The notes beneath the pieces were generated by a model that saw only the letters and a list, made by a program, of their open reading frames with translations, was not told the DNA's origin and did not search any database. The position numbers were made by a program, and so were the translations under genes. A stretch of 64,000 nt of DNA, taken from contig OX243817.1 in the NCBI GenBank assembly GCA_945859605.1, forward strand, positions 30,783,407 through 30,847,406, in the 5' to 3' direction. This DNA comes from Lumbricus rubellus. Taxonomy: Eukaryota > Annelida > Clitellata > Crassiclitellata > Lumbricidae. Of this stretch, positions 12,045 through 24,500 are shown piece by piece. How positions within the stretch are numbered: position 1 is the stretch's first letter; every line of letters begins with the position of its first letter.

Positions 12045-13680
12045 TCTGCCTCCGTTGAAAATTGTACGATGGCTTGTCTAAAGTTGATGCAAACGCTTAT
12101 ATAGGCCTAGCCTATAAGCAATATCCACAGCCTAGTCATAAATAATATTATGCCTCTGAACGAACACTCCTTGAGCAATCCTTATCTTTCGTGATTCGTA
12201 TCTATTAAAACTTAATGAAATTCAGAAACGAAGCTCTAGAGATAAATTGGATTGAGAAAACTGAAATGAAACCGACTGCGCGAAATCTAAAATGATTAAG
12301 AGATAGGCCTAGGTCTAACCATGATAATTAATGACAATAATATTATTATGTGAAGTAATTCAGACAGGCTGGTGTGTTAATCATTCCCTTGACGGATTGA
12401 ATGTCAAAATAATTCATAATTATGCTCGAGAATCGAATTAGATTATGTCATAATAATATTATGACGAACCATTAATATTATGAATGGTTCTTTTCTGCAT
12501 TTATTATCGACATTCTGTTTTTACTTTTGCTGCTCTAAGCTTACTCTTCAGCAATAGTTATTCCGTGATGTAACCGTCATAGCAGGCTCATGTGGGAGGA
12601 GCTGCACAGTGTACGTGGTAGATTCGGAGCATTTAGGTGCCCCTAGTTATATGATATTTAGGCCACGTCGAAATTGTAATCAAAGTTATGATTTGGTCAG
12701 TGTGCGAAAAGTAATGAGTTTAAGATCAAAGTGTTTCCGCGAATGTCTTTTGAAATCTGTGCAACCCCATATCTCACGATGATATGAGCTTATAGCCTAC
12801 TTCTTGTCTTAAAAACACTTTACTTAGTTCTGCAGCATAGGTTTACCGCCGTTTTCAACTTAGTCCACTCGTCTGAAGAAGGAACACCTTGCGAAAGTTT
12901 CATTTAATAAGCACCTTATCCTCTTCCTGTCTCTGCTTCGTGACAGCTCAAAATTATCTCTTGTGATCGTAACGTTATGATTTCGGTTCAGTCACGCCTG
13001 TAGGCCTAAGAGTTGCAATAAGTCACTTGAAAAGCATTGGTGTGAAAAGCCACATGCTATGCTGCAGTCATTTTCGTCGTTAATGCGTCAGCATGCGACG
13101 TCTCATGGTTTTGCGATCGAGGACCGAGTGAGAAAGTATCATTCTAAGGCTCTGAGCCATATTTTTATTGGAAATTTTATAAAGACTTATTGCAACTCTT
13201 AGGCCTACAGGACTGAACCGAAATCATAACGTTATTCTCAACCGATGTTCCCCCATTGCGTTTGCTGTCGGTTCAATGAAGTCAATGCTTACTTACTTAT
13301 ATGTATACTTGCTTATAAATGACGGGGAATTTTTCGGAAAGCTGACCAGGGTAGGCCTATGATAATATGCAGCTGGCGAACAGAAATAATTATAAGAAAT
13401 AGCCTGCCAAGAAGATTCTTCTGATCACGCGAATTGCGAATCTGATATTGTAATATTTTCAATTGAATTCTTAATTGCCTAAATAAGTCTTTGTCGTTGG
13501 AGTCGTTATTCATTCGTGAATTTACAAAAGTATTATATATGTCTTTTGTGTCTGTTGCAATTTAAATCGTAAGAGCGGAGTAGGTGTTTCCTAATTAGAA
13601 GGGACAGAAGTTTTCTATCTTTTCTATCTAGGCTAGTAGGGTAAAGTCTACGATTACAAATGGAATTGTAATCCCGAACC
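12045..13680. other. No gene or clear element seen
   Basis: AT-rich sequence upstream of Ly6 gene B, with several TAGGCCTA palindromes and ttattatg runs. The gene B promoter must lie at its left edge, but I see no defined motif. Confidence 0.5.
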
Positions 13681-13926
13681 GCATGCATTGCTTTAGACTA
13701 AAGGTCAATCGTCTAGGTTTACATAGCTTACTTCTACGGCCAGCAGGGCTTAAAGTGTGGCTGGACGGTTATGGACGGCGTCCATGCACTTATTTTGAAA
13801 TAATATGTGAACGCCGTCCTGCCACTTATTTAGCTCGCATAGCCTGCAAAGGTGTGGGACGTCCAGGCACTTCTTTTGCAAATTACCCTCGGATAATTAG
13901 CCTACCCTCTAGGACAATTCACCTGG

Positions 13927-15310
13927 TCACCTGGTGCCGTCAGCTTCTGGAGCTCTGGCGAAAGCCTTGGTGTATTCTCTCCAACGTCTCCTCTCTCTAG
14001 TCGCCTCTCGTAGCTCCTCCAGTCTCATGCCAGACTTTTCCTGTACCTCATCCAACCATTTCTTCCTAGGTCTTCCGCATCTTCTCCTTCCCTCACCGCA
14101 TGCCGTCATCAGCTCCTTTTCCAGACCGTTAGATCTCATCACATGGCCAAAGTAGCTCAATTTTCTCCAAGTTGCTGTTTGCTGCAGTGTCTCCTCCCTC
14201 TCTATTCCAAGCTCCTCGCGCACCGATTCGTTAGTTCTCTTCTCCGTCCATGAAATCCTTAGCATCTTTCTCCAGATCCACATCTCACACGCGTTGATTT
14301 TCTTTTCCATATCCCGTGTCTTTGTCCATGTCTCGCATCCATATAGGACCACTGGGAAGATCAGTGCTCTTACCAGTCTTTTCTTTGTTTCCCTGCTCAC
14401 GTATTTATCCTTCCAGATCTTTTCCAGACCGTTCATTGTCGTTTTCCCCATTATTACCCTCCTCCTTATTTCCATATCACTTCTTCCCTCCTTCTCTATC
14501 ATAGATCCCAGGAATGTGAAGCTCGATACTACCTCTATCGTTTCTCCATCCACCTCAAAGTTTTTGTATGTTGCAGTTGTCATAACCTTTGTTTTCTTTA
14601 CATTGAAGTATAGTCCCGCCTTTTCGCTTTCCTTCCTGACTCTTCTTATTAACTCAACTAGGTCGTCCCTCTTACCCGCCAATAATGTCGTATCATCGGC
14701 GTACCTCAGATTATTCAGTATTTTCCCCGCTATCCTTACCCCTTCTGTTGCCTCCTCCAATCCAGCCCTCCTCATAATTCTCTCGGCATACAGATTGAAC
14801 AGGAAAGGGGACAAAATGCACCCCTGCCTCACTCCTTTCCTTATTTTAAATTTCCCTGTGTCACCATATTCAGTTCTTATTACCGCTTCTTGATCCACAT
14901 AGAGGCCCTTTAGTAGTTTAACCAAATGCTTCGGAATTCCCATCTCAATTAGCGTCCGCCACAGTAGTGTATGGTCTATGCAATCAAACGCCTTGCTGTA
15001 GTCTATAAAACACATATGCACCTGTTGCCCGTATTCCCTCTGTCTCTCCATAATCCACCTTATATTGGCGATGTGATCGCGCGTTCCTCGCGCCTTCCTA
15101 AATCCCGCTTGATTGGTTGGTAATTCCCTTTCGATTGTCTTCTCCATTCTTTTGTGGATTATTTTGAGAAGTATTTTGCTCGTGTGCGATATCATCGCTA
15201 TCGTTCGATAATTTCCACACTCTCTCGCGTCTCCTTTCTTGAATATTGGTATGAACACGGACCTTTTCCAGTCCTCCGGCCACTGCCCAGTTCTCCAGAT
15301 TTGATTGCAA
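13927..15310 (-). mobile_element. LINE reverse transcriptase ORF, 5'-truncated (RTE/CR1-like)
   Basis: A 465-codon open frame on the minus strand is a non-LTR retrotransposon reverse transcriptase. In order it shows the TNQAGFRKARGTRDH block (70-84), FIDYSKAFD with catalytic Asp 108, GVRQGCILSP (164-173), the YADD catalytic box (208-211), a KTKVM block and the C-terminal basic GRRRCGRPRKKWLDEVQ stretch typical of RTE-like LINEs. The endonuclease half is missing. The 5' end stops at about 15310 against a run of acaattacccc motifs, and a related ggacaattcacc motif adjoins the 3' end. The ORF has no internal stop, so insertion looks fairly recent, but the copy cannot be autonomous. Open frames on the plus strand here (for example 14294-14893) are its antisense shadow. 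Confidence 0.88.
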
Positions 15311-16477
15311 TTACCCCCGTACAATTACCCCTCCCCCGGACAATTAACGGAAAAAACCCGATGCGAAAATGCGAGAAATAAAAGACGAAAAAACGACGTT
15401 TTGGGATAGAATAAAAACGAAAAAACCTTTTTCACAACTATTATTTCACGTTGTTTCCAATTTTTTCCTCATAAATTTTATAGGCTATAGGCTTAGCTTT
15501 AAGATAGTTTTTAGCCAGAAATTTCTCTCGTCGACCTTGCTTGTTGTCCTATATAGATCTGCATGTAGCTGCACGTTCAATGTTGATGGTAGCAAGATTG
15601 TCGTGTCTATCTTGCTCCATTGTTAGGGACAGCCTAGTAGAAATTTTCAATGGAGGCCCCAATTCAAATCGTGAATTCCGTAAAATGGCACTTGACTCGA
15701 AATCTCGAGTGCTGTGAATTTCCCAAACTGTTACAAATTGTCGCGATTTTCGGGCACATTTCGGCTCGTGAATTTGCTGCGATTTTCGCCATTATTTGCA
15801 AAGGTCTACCGTGAATTCTGAACCTTACCCGCGAATTTCTGCTATCCATAAGCTTAATTTAATTTTAACCATGTTGGTTGTGAGCCAGTATCTAACTCGA
15901 TTCGGGTAAATTTGAACTGGGAGATGATTTGGTGTGATAATGAGCATTGAACTTCAAGTGCAGTTTGTTTTATTTTCCCATGCCTTCTTGCCCGAAAAAC
16001 AGCCTCGCCTGTAATTGGGGTGGGGGCATTTGCACCCTCTGGATCCACGTCTCCTACGCGGCGATACACAGCGCATCCCACAGTGCGCACCATTGAGATA
16101 TAAGCTTAGGCCTATTACAAGCTAATTAGAGCGCTACAAAAGTTGATGTTGTTATTACAAACTTATGATAAATTATTATCTCAATGGTGCACGCCATCTG
16201 ATTGTTACGTCATCGATCATCTGTGACGTAATTTGTGCTACGATTATTATTTAAAGAAGCAATGTCGGGAGACGTCCACTTTCACGCGAGTAGACGCCAT
16301 TTTATTTTCTCAATCGTCGAACACATTCAAAGGAACTACTTCTCAGTCTTGTATTGTTGACGCACGCTAGAAGGCATACGCAGGTACAGATAGTTTATAC
16401 AGCGCATCACTGCAATCGAAAGAGGAATGCCATCGAAAAAGTACAGCAGCAACCGTTCAGATAATCACAACCATCAT

Positions 16478-16765
16478 TACCGGGGTGGTGGAGGCGGTTG
16501 CGCATTGGGTAACACGCTGATATGGACTCACATGGAGAGCGAGAGGTAACGAGTTCGCGCCCCGTAGGGCGGACATGCTTTGTAGGCTGCAATTGGCGCC
16601 GTGTATTGCATGCTGTCTGTTCGGTTAGTAGGTAGGATTTTTTGTCTACCGCCATGGTAATTTGCGTTCTTGTGAATTGTTTCAATTGCATAAAACGTAC
16701 ACTGTAGGCTAACCGGTTGCGGTCTGTCAACCGGATTGTTTCAATAAAGAAAATATTATTATTAA

Positions 16766-16810
<45 letters not shown>

Positions 16811-16827
16811 TATTATTATCGTCATCA

Positions 16828-16862
<35 letters not shown>

Positions 16863-16886
16863 GTTGTTATTATTCTTATTATTTTA
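16478..16886 (+). mobile_element. tRNA-derived SINE, family B, with (TTA)n tail
   Basis: The head includes ggcggttgcgcattgggtaac and a B-box-like gagttcgcgcccc near 16550. The body ends cggttgcggtctgtcaacc..ttcaataaagaaaat and runs into a TTA/ATT microsatellite (16757-16886). A second, inverted copy is at 18085-18425. Confidence 0.65.
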
Positions 16887-17178
16887 GACTAGCCGAACAA
16901 GACATGAAGGAGGAGCAAGCCGGTTTTGTCTAGTCTCTACAAATGCAATTTATTAATTCAAATACAATCAATCTACATAATCACCATAATTTAATTGAAA
17001 TTAATCTCTATGGTCCGAAGCATTCACTGGCGGGTGTTGAGCAGAGATGAGGCATGCATTCCACAGGGCGGCTAGAGCCCTCACTGTCGTCACTGGGTTT
17101 GGCAGGTGGCGTGAAAACCAGCCATAAGTTGTTATGACTCGCTGATTGGAGCTGTCCCTCTGTGATGACGCTCTAAGC

Positions 17179-17493
17179 CAGTGGTTCCCAACTTTTTTTT
17201 TACCTAAGGACCACTTTTTCTTAATTGAAGGACATTAAGGGGCCACAAGAAAACATTTTAATTGACTAAAAGAATATCAAATTGTTACATTTGATTCAAA
17301 ATAAAATGTTTTATGTTATTTACAGACGACAAAATAAAAATAATTTGTAATAGAAAATAATTATGTATCTTATCTTGTCGAAATTGTCAATTTTTCACAT
17401 GTTTCTAAAAATTCTTTGAGAGATGAGGGCCATTTTTAGGCCTGGCGGTCCACTTCCCCCCCCCCGGGGGTCATGTGCTGTTGGGAACCACTG
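17179..17493. mobile_element. hAT MITE with 8-bp target duplication
   Basis: Ends cagtggttcccaac and gttgggaaccactg; 8-bp duplication ctctaagc at 17171-17178 and 17494-17501. 315 bp, non-coding. Confidence 0.9.
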
Positions 17494-18083
17494 CTCTAAG
17501 CGCACCCGAACAGTGAAATACCGGACCTACAAGTTACTTACTCGTCTCAGATCCAAACGAGTGTGTTTTGACGGCCTCTGTCTTTATACATCGTCGGAAG
17601 CTGACTACGCAAGAGGTGGGACGATTTCGGAGAAACTCGGCCGCATTGGAATCGCGGATGACGAGGGAAGAGGAACGAAGATGGCGATGAAAGAGGAACG
17701 AAGATGGCGATGACAAAGATGAGAAGATCAACAGAAGAAGAGCAGAAGTAAGTTCTTCGATGCTTATAATTATACTAACACCGAGTGTTGTAATCTGATC
17801 CAGATGTTGGATTTCAATTAAGATGAAAGAAGAAATTTCTTCTGTCTAATTTGATGGTTTTGATTCATTGCTGTTGCTGCTGCTGCTGCTGCTTTTATTT
17901 AGATAATGCATCACAATTATTGTATTAGTAGTCCTGGTGATTGTTTTGCTTGCGATGCTGATCATTATGATGATTAATTGTGATTACGATGGTTTTTGGT
18001 GTTGATGACAATGAAATTAGGAGACTTGATATGCTTAAATTAGGCTATATAGCCTATGAATATATATTTATAGCCAAAGGCTT

Positions 18084-18084
<1 letters not shown>

Positions 18085-18136
<52 letters not shown>

Positions 18137-18425
18137 TATTTTATTGAACGATCGGTTGACAGACCGCAACCGGTTACAGTGTATACCATTATGCAGATTG
18201 AAACAATTCACAAGAACGCAGATCACAGAATACACAAATCTTAACTATATAATATGTATATATATATATAGCCTATACTAACAGAACAGACAGCCTGCAA
18301 TAATCGGCGCTAGTAGCAGCCTACAAAGCATGTCCGTTCTACGGGGCGCGAACTCGTTACCTCTCACTCTCTAGTCTCTACGCCATGCAGCGTGTTACGG
18401 TATCCAATGCGCTACCGCCCCGCAG
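18085..18425 (-). mobile_element. tRNA-derived SINE, family B, with (TTA)n tail
   Basis: Reverse-orientation copy of 16478-16886. The (TAA)n run at 18085-18134 is the tail; the body carries gttgacagaccgcaacc and the head carries ggggcgcgaactcgttacctct and gcgctaccgcccc. A (TA)n stretch interrupts it near 18257. Confidence 0.65.
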
Positions 18426-19147
18426 TTGTTCTTTAAAGAAAGTGTCTTCCCTTGCCCGCTGTGTTCGAATTTGACTCCAGAACCTCACAGAACGAGAACA
18501 GCGATCAATGTCTACACATCTATGTCGCATACCTTCGAGTCAAACAGCCGTACCCACTACCAACGAATGAGAGAGATGACAGGGTCAGGGTAAGTACCGG
18601 CATCATGTAATTTCTGTGTGCAATCTCGTTAACATTTTGAAGTTGTAATAATAATTAAGAGGAACGACTAACCGCGGCAAGACGACCGTACGGAGGACCA
18701 CCGAGTAGTCCAGCAGCGCTAACATAGTTGATGTTTTTGTTTTCATGTTCTCTTGGAGTGCTGCTGCCTGACTGGACTGCAGACGAATGCAAGATGCGCT
18801 GCAGACGTATTCGACTCAACTCAACGGGCTTCACGGCAAAAAAAACGACTCATCAGAGCGTGACACACAAATTAAAGACTCGCGTTTGATGTTACTTACT
18901 CGTCTCAGATCCAAGCGAACCTCATTAGGCATTTACTATCTGTCCTTCGTGTCAGAAGACCAGAACATGTATTGAGATATTGTTTGCAAACATGTGTTTA
19001 ACTTTATATTTATTGTAGCTGCTATTATGGATAAAATAATTTCGTCGACCTGTGCCTCTATGATCTCTACCAGTGATGGACAACATCACCATCAGCTTGA
19101 GAATCCCCTAAAGAACGAAAAGGACAATCAGTGGCCACATCCATACC

Positions 19148-19428
19148 CAGCGGCGCCCGCAGGCGTAGGCTACGCACTTACGCAAGTGCGTAGCCTATAC
19201 AGCGCTGAAGGCTAAAACATAAAAATACAAAATAAATTAGAAATTAAAGCATAAACTATTATAAGCTGTGTAGGCCTAATTCTTATTCTATTGAATCTAT
19301 ATAGAAATTTATCGTTTCAAACAACATCCGATATTAGCAAAGTAGGCCTATAAAGCTCACTTCCATCGCCGTTCGCTTCATATTTGTGCAAGCTGTGCGT
19401 AGGGGAAAAAATTCTGGGGGCGCCGCTG
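19148..19428. mobile_element. hAT-like element, no target duplication found
   Basis: Ends cagcggcgcccgcag and ctgggggcgccgctg face each other over 281 bp and resemble the ends of the 35759 element. The flanking octamers differ (tccatacc and cctacggg). Confidence 0.45.
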
Positions 19429-19489
19429 CCTACGGGAATGAATCGAATGATAACACGAACGTCATAATCAATGTGTCCTGTTCATAGTG

Positions 19490-19585
19490 AACTGCCTACA
19501 AAGCATATCCACCCAACCGGGGCTCGAACTCGCTACCTCTCGCACTCTACGCCAGCGTGTTATTCATCACTCTACCGGGGGAAAC
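19490..19585 (-). mobile_element. Family B SINE head fragment
   Basis: Matches the tRNA-like head of the family B SINE (acaaagcatatcc, gctcgaactcgctacctct, ctctaccggggg) in reverse orientation, without its tail. Confidence 0.55.
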
Positions 19586-21000
19586 CTAAGATAAAAATGC
19601 ATTTCCATAGTCCCATTGTGCGTTTGCAGAAGGAGTAATAAGGACTTAAATACAATAGCCTACTTGCTTTATACTTACTTTTAAACTTAATCGAATTGTT
19701 GTCTTGGTTCATGGCCAGTAACCTACCATCTGACGCCACCGTAGGCCTACTGTAGATCAGTTAGATTCTAGAATCTAGACCTTGTTAAATCGCGAATAGT
19801 CTGAAGCTGCAAAGCACGCCTTGACACAGTGACTCGCAGACTAAATGAACTGTTCATAGCATTTATAAATATCATCTGAAATAATTCAATGTTGAAAATA
19901 GTGTCATCACTCCTCCCACCATTGAGACCCAGACAGCCTTATTCATGCATGAGGCCAAGACTACTTGACCGAATCATTCGTAGGGCGGACAACCTAATGA
20001 GGAATTTTCTGGACGAGAATGCTTTATTAGCCCTATATTAAAATGCAATACCATATAAACCAAAGTGCAGTATAAGATTTAATTGTTGGTCATTAAAAGA
20101 ATATTTTTTAATATTTATAGGTCTATTGGATTTTGGACTTAGGATTTTGTGATAGGCTGTTTGAAAACATTTTGACATTGAATGGATAGGCTAATTGGAT
20201 ATAGAAATGATGTAGGCCTACGTTTGTTTATTAGCCTATACCATGCCTGTACATCAAAATGCAAAAATATATTAAAGTATATTAAAGAATATTCTTATTT
20301 TATCTTGTCTTTTGCCGACGTTTGACCCCTTTCAGAAGGCCTAAGTTCTACTCGATTCACTGCCCCCCCCCCCCCCAAAAAACCGGCCTCCAGCATGCAC
20401 TATAATCGGTTAAAATTCCAACCAACCCTTGTTCTAAAGCTGCTCCAGTCATCGTTGAAACCTAATCTGGGCGGACATGAAACACAACCGGGGAACTCCA
20501 AAATCTGCAACTCATTGACTTGATTGGCTGATAGTCATCTGATCAGATACAGAGTACGCCTGAAACTGATATTTCTTCATTTCGGTGCTTGTGAAGTTAT
20601 AATAGAAGTGTCTTTGTACTTTGTTTGACCTACATAAACTCATGGTGATACCAAAGAACCTAAATTATTCAGCAACATTCAGAACATATTTAGTTTGAAA
20701 TGCTACGCAATAAATAGCTCACAATGCGGCTTTCTCCTCATGCTGTGAAGGGCAGTAATTAGACTACATCAATGTTAGGCCTATTATAGATAAATGGTCT
20801 GTTATTTTACGTAAATGTAGAGAATAAAGCAAATGCTATACAGATATGTATGCATACACTTGGTATGTGCAATTATTGTATTCGTAGTTCTCAAGCATAA
20901 GATTTCCATGCACATTTTGTAGTGCGCAATAAAGCAAAGGTTCATTCAAATCGAGGATTGCTATCCCCGAGATCCGGAAGATAAGTAAGCCTATCACCAG
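19586..21000. other. No gene seen
   Basis: Unique-looking AT-rich sequence before the channel gene; a poly-C/poly-A run at 20364-20384 and TAGGCCTA palindromes only. Confidence 0.5.
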
Positions 21001-21250
<250 letters not shown>

Positions 21251-21520
21251 TCTGAGATTCATCTTGTGGATGAAAAGCTACTACCGTGTCATGTGCAAAA
21301 TAAAGCTTCATTCGTTCAAGTGCATTTAAGAGTCCTGCATGTGTGATGACACTGGTAAGTAAATCGATGAGTAGGCTATTCGGTGACGAGAGGTGCACAC
21401 TTGTGGAACAAATGTGGGAAAACTGCGTCGTTATCATTCTGTAATTAATTGCACAGTTTCCGAAGCGATAAATAGTCTATAATAAGCTTACTTAGAAACT
21501 GACATTGAACGGGGAAAAAC

Positions 21521-24500
21521 ATGAATATGGACGTGGAAACAGGGATCGAATCTCGGAGGGAGATGCGAGTGGAAAAGTCGAAGTCGTCTGCTCCACTCAG
21601 GGACAGATTGCTTCAGTTCTCCGAGGTCGTCTGTGTGGTTGGTCTGCGTCATGCGACGGATTCGAGGAGTTCGAGAGGGAGACGAATGGTCTGGATGCTG
21701 TTCATCCTCGTTGGGATTGGACTGGCAATCTACCAGATCCAGGATTGCATTGTCTACTACACGAAAAGCCCCTACACGACGGAGTTCGACATGGTCAACG
21801 CGCAAGAACTTCGCCTTCCTCAGGTCACAATCTGCAATGAGTATATGATGATGAAGTCAAAAGCTCAGGAGTTGGGTGAGTGAGGTGTCTCTATTCTTAT
21901 AGGCCTTTCCTATAATAGAAAGTAAAGAGTGTACAACGAGTGACATGCGGTCAGTGCATTCTATTGGTGCATGAACCAAGCAGACAGTTTGTGTTGTCTG
22001 TTTAATGCTTACGTTCACCCACATTGTATGTATATAAGGGCCATTTATACAGCGCAGTAAGAGGGTCTCGTGAATTTTCCATTCTTTCGCTATCGTTTAG
22101 TTTGTTTTCCTGCTCATTTTCTTTCACTCCTGTTTACTTATTATTATCACTGGCATTCTTTGTTCTCACCGTTTCATTTTCTGCAACACATATCCGCGTT
22201 TGCAAAAATATTTCGCAACAACCTACAAGACTTTGTTTTGCGGTCGTTCTGTAGGTATCTATGACTACATGAGAGCTTTCAGTGAAATTAGTATACCTTC
22301 GACAAGTGAAGAAACCGCCGACATATCGGTTGGATTGATGGAGAACGTGATAAAACTCGCAGAAGCCACGAAAGACTGGGAAAGCGTTTCGGAGCAACTG
22401 TCACAGTCAATGGAAGAAGCAGTTATAGAAGTAAGTCTACGAAGTCTAAGATATCCTGTGAGCTTTCAAGTCGTAATAGTAAACGTAAATTTAGGCTTGT
22501 AGATCCATACCTGTATAGCCTCGCTCCACTTAAAGGTAACTTCTCGGAGGCGGTTTGGACCAACGATAGATAACAATGGTTTTCACACGCCGCAGTCCAT
22601 AGTAGGCCTACGAAGTAAATAATATTAATTATACGCTTCCTATATCGTTTTGTTGTGATTCTGTATATGCTGGTCCCCATTTTTGTGAACAAAAACCTGG
22701 TCACCACACTTGTTAATTAATCTAGGCCTATGCAGACCTCTCACAACTGAGGGCTTGGGTGATCCATGCAGCACCCTTAGCATCTACCTTAATGCGGACT
22801 TGTTTATAAATAGGCCCAATGGCCCATTTGGTAACAGCAATTCCAAGATATTTTTAAAAATACTTCATTTGTGTTTTCAAAATACCATTTAGCATGCATT
22901 TTACCCATCACTGCATACAATTGAATGGCCTCTCTCCAGTGTTATTTTCAAAATTTCAAACTATCACATTGAAAAACGGTTTGTTCCTTGAACAATATAG
23001 GTTTATACATGCAATAAAAGTACACCATTACTACGTGTCTTCCTGGTGCTGCTCCAGCAGTTGAATCTTTTGTTCGGTTTCGTATCATTTCAAACTATTT
23101 ATGCTAACTGTAACTCATTCTTGAGCAATAGCTGGGAGCGCCTCTGAGCAGCACTTTGAAGTGACGCTTTAACAAGTGTTCGTACATGCACAAATAGGGC
23201 CTATCACTTCTCAAATTGCAGAAATTGTGCTCTATGTATTGTAGGCCTATGTATATGTATTGTAATAATAATAACATATAGAATGTCAACAGGAAAGGCT
23301 GCTGTAAGCAGACAATCCAAGGACGATGAAGCGCAGTCTCAAGAATAGGCAATTATTGGCACATGTAGGCTACTTAAAGCTACTCCATAGTTCCTCTACA
23401 CCAATATCATCAGGACCAAAGATATGTCAAACTAAAATACCAGTTGACAATCTAAAATGCTTCGCTAAATTTTTACAGCTAAAGTTCTGTTTCATTTTAG
23501 TTCAAATGGTCTGAGGAACATCAGAGTCTGAGGAAAGCGATTCCGATCAAGACAGATATGGGTCACTGTTTCGCTATCAGTTCAGGTAGATCAAGATTAT
23601 TCTATAATAGTCTATCGATTTTGCAAAGCGCGTCTTTGGCATGAGATCAATCTGTAATAATAATTGCTGTCCTTTATAGATGCTTAGTAGTTCTATACTC
23701 AGTAGACTGTAGACCTAAACCACTGTTCTCAAAACTCCGCATTACAATCTCGCAACATTAAGCCAATAATTGACGCAACGCTCAACTCAATTATCTTCTA
23801 TTCCATCGTTTTTGAATAGAGTACAGTTCCATTTCTTTTGCTTTCCATTGTATTGATTACTGTTTCTAGGCCAACTCCACAAACACCACTTTAATAGTTT
23901 ATAATTATGTAGTAGAATTGGATAGAAACTTTTTTAGTCATTTCTCGTTTGAAAAACATTTTGTTTATATTCTCATCGTATCGCCGTTATCATCAGCATC
24001 GTGGTCGTCAAGGCGTAGGCCCTATCATCATCTGTATTGTAGGTAATACATAGAGAATTCAGTATTACAATGTATATCTGCATATTTTAGTCTGTCATTT
24101 TAGTTTGTCAATACATTCATCATTATCGCAATCATCACTATCGTAGTCCTCAACATAGATCTACATGTAGTTGTTGTTGTTGCACTGTAGCAGTCTTTTG
24201 AACTTTTATTGGAGAAATGCAGAGGACACAGAGCATTAAGTGCTTTTCTATTATTTTGTGTATCTTTCTTTATCAGAGAACCATCCGCTCATCTCGACAT
24301 CAGCCGGAATGAAGTACGGATTAAGACTGGAACTGAACGCTCAGCCATCCGAGTATTTCCCGTCCATACAATACGACACTCAAATGTCCGGATTCAGAGT
24401 AAGTGCCCGCTTAGGCTATAGTATGATAGGCATTAAACTTTAGCTAACAAGCATCTTGAACTAAACAAGCAAACAATCAATTCGCTCATTATAAGTAGGC

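Noticed and set aside
14294..14893. 199-codon plus-strand frame.
   Set aside because: Antisense of the LINE reverse transcriptase at 13927-15310.
17510..18975. Duplicated block ttacttactcgtctcagatccaa at 17532 and 18892 as exons of a gene upstream of the channel.
   Set aside because: Short shared block only, with no open frame conserved between the two; more likely a dispersed repeat.
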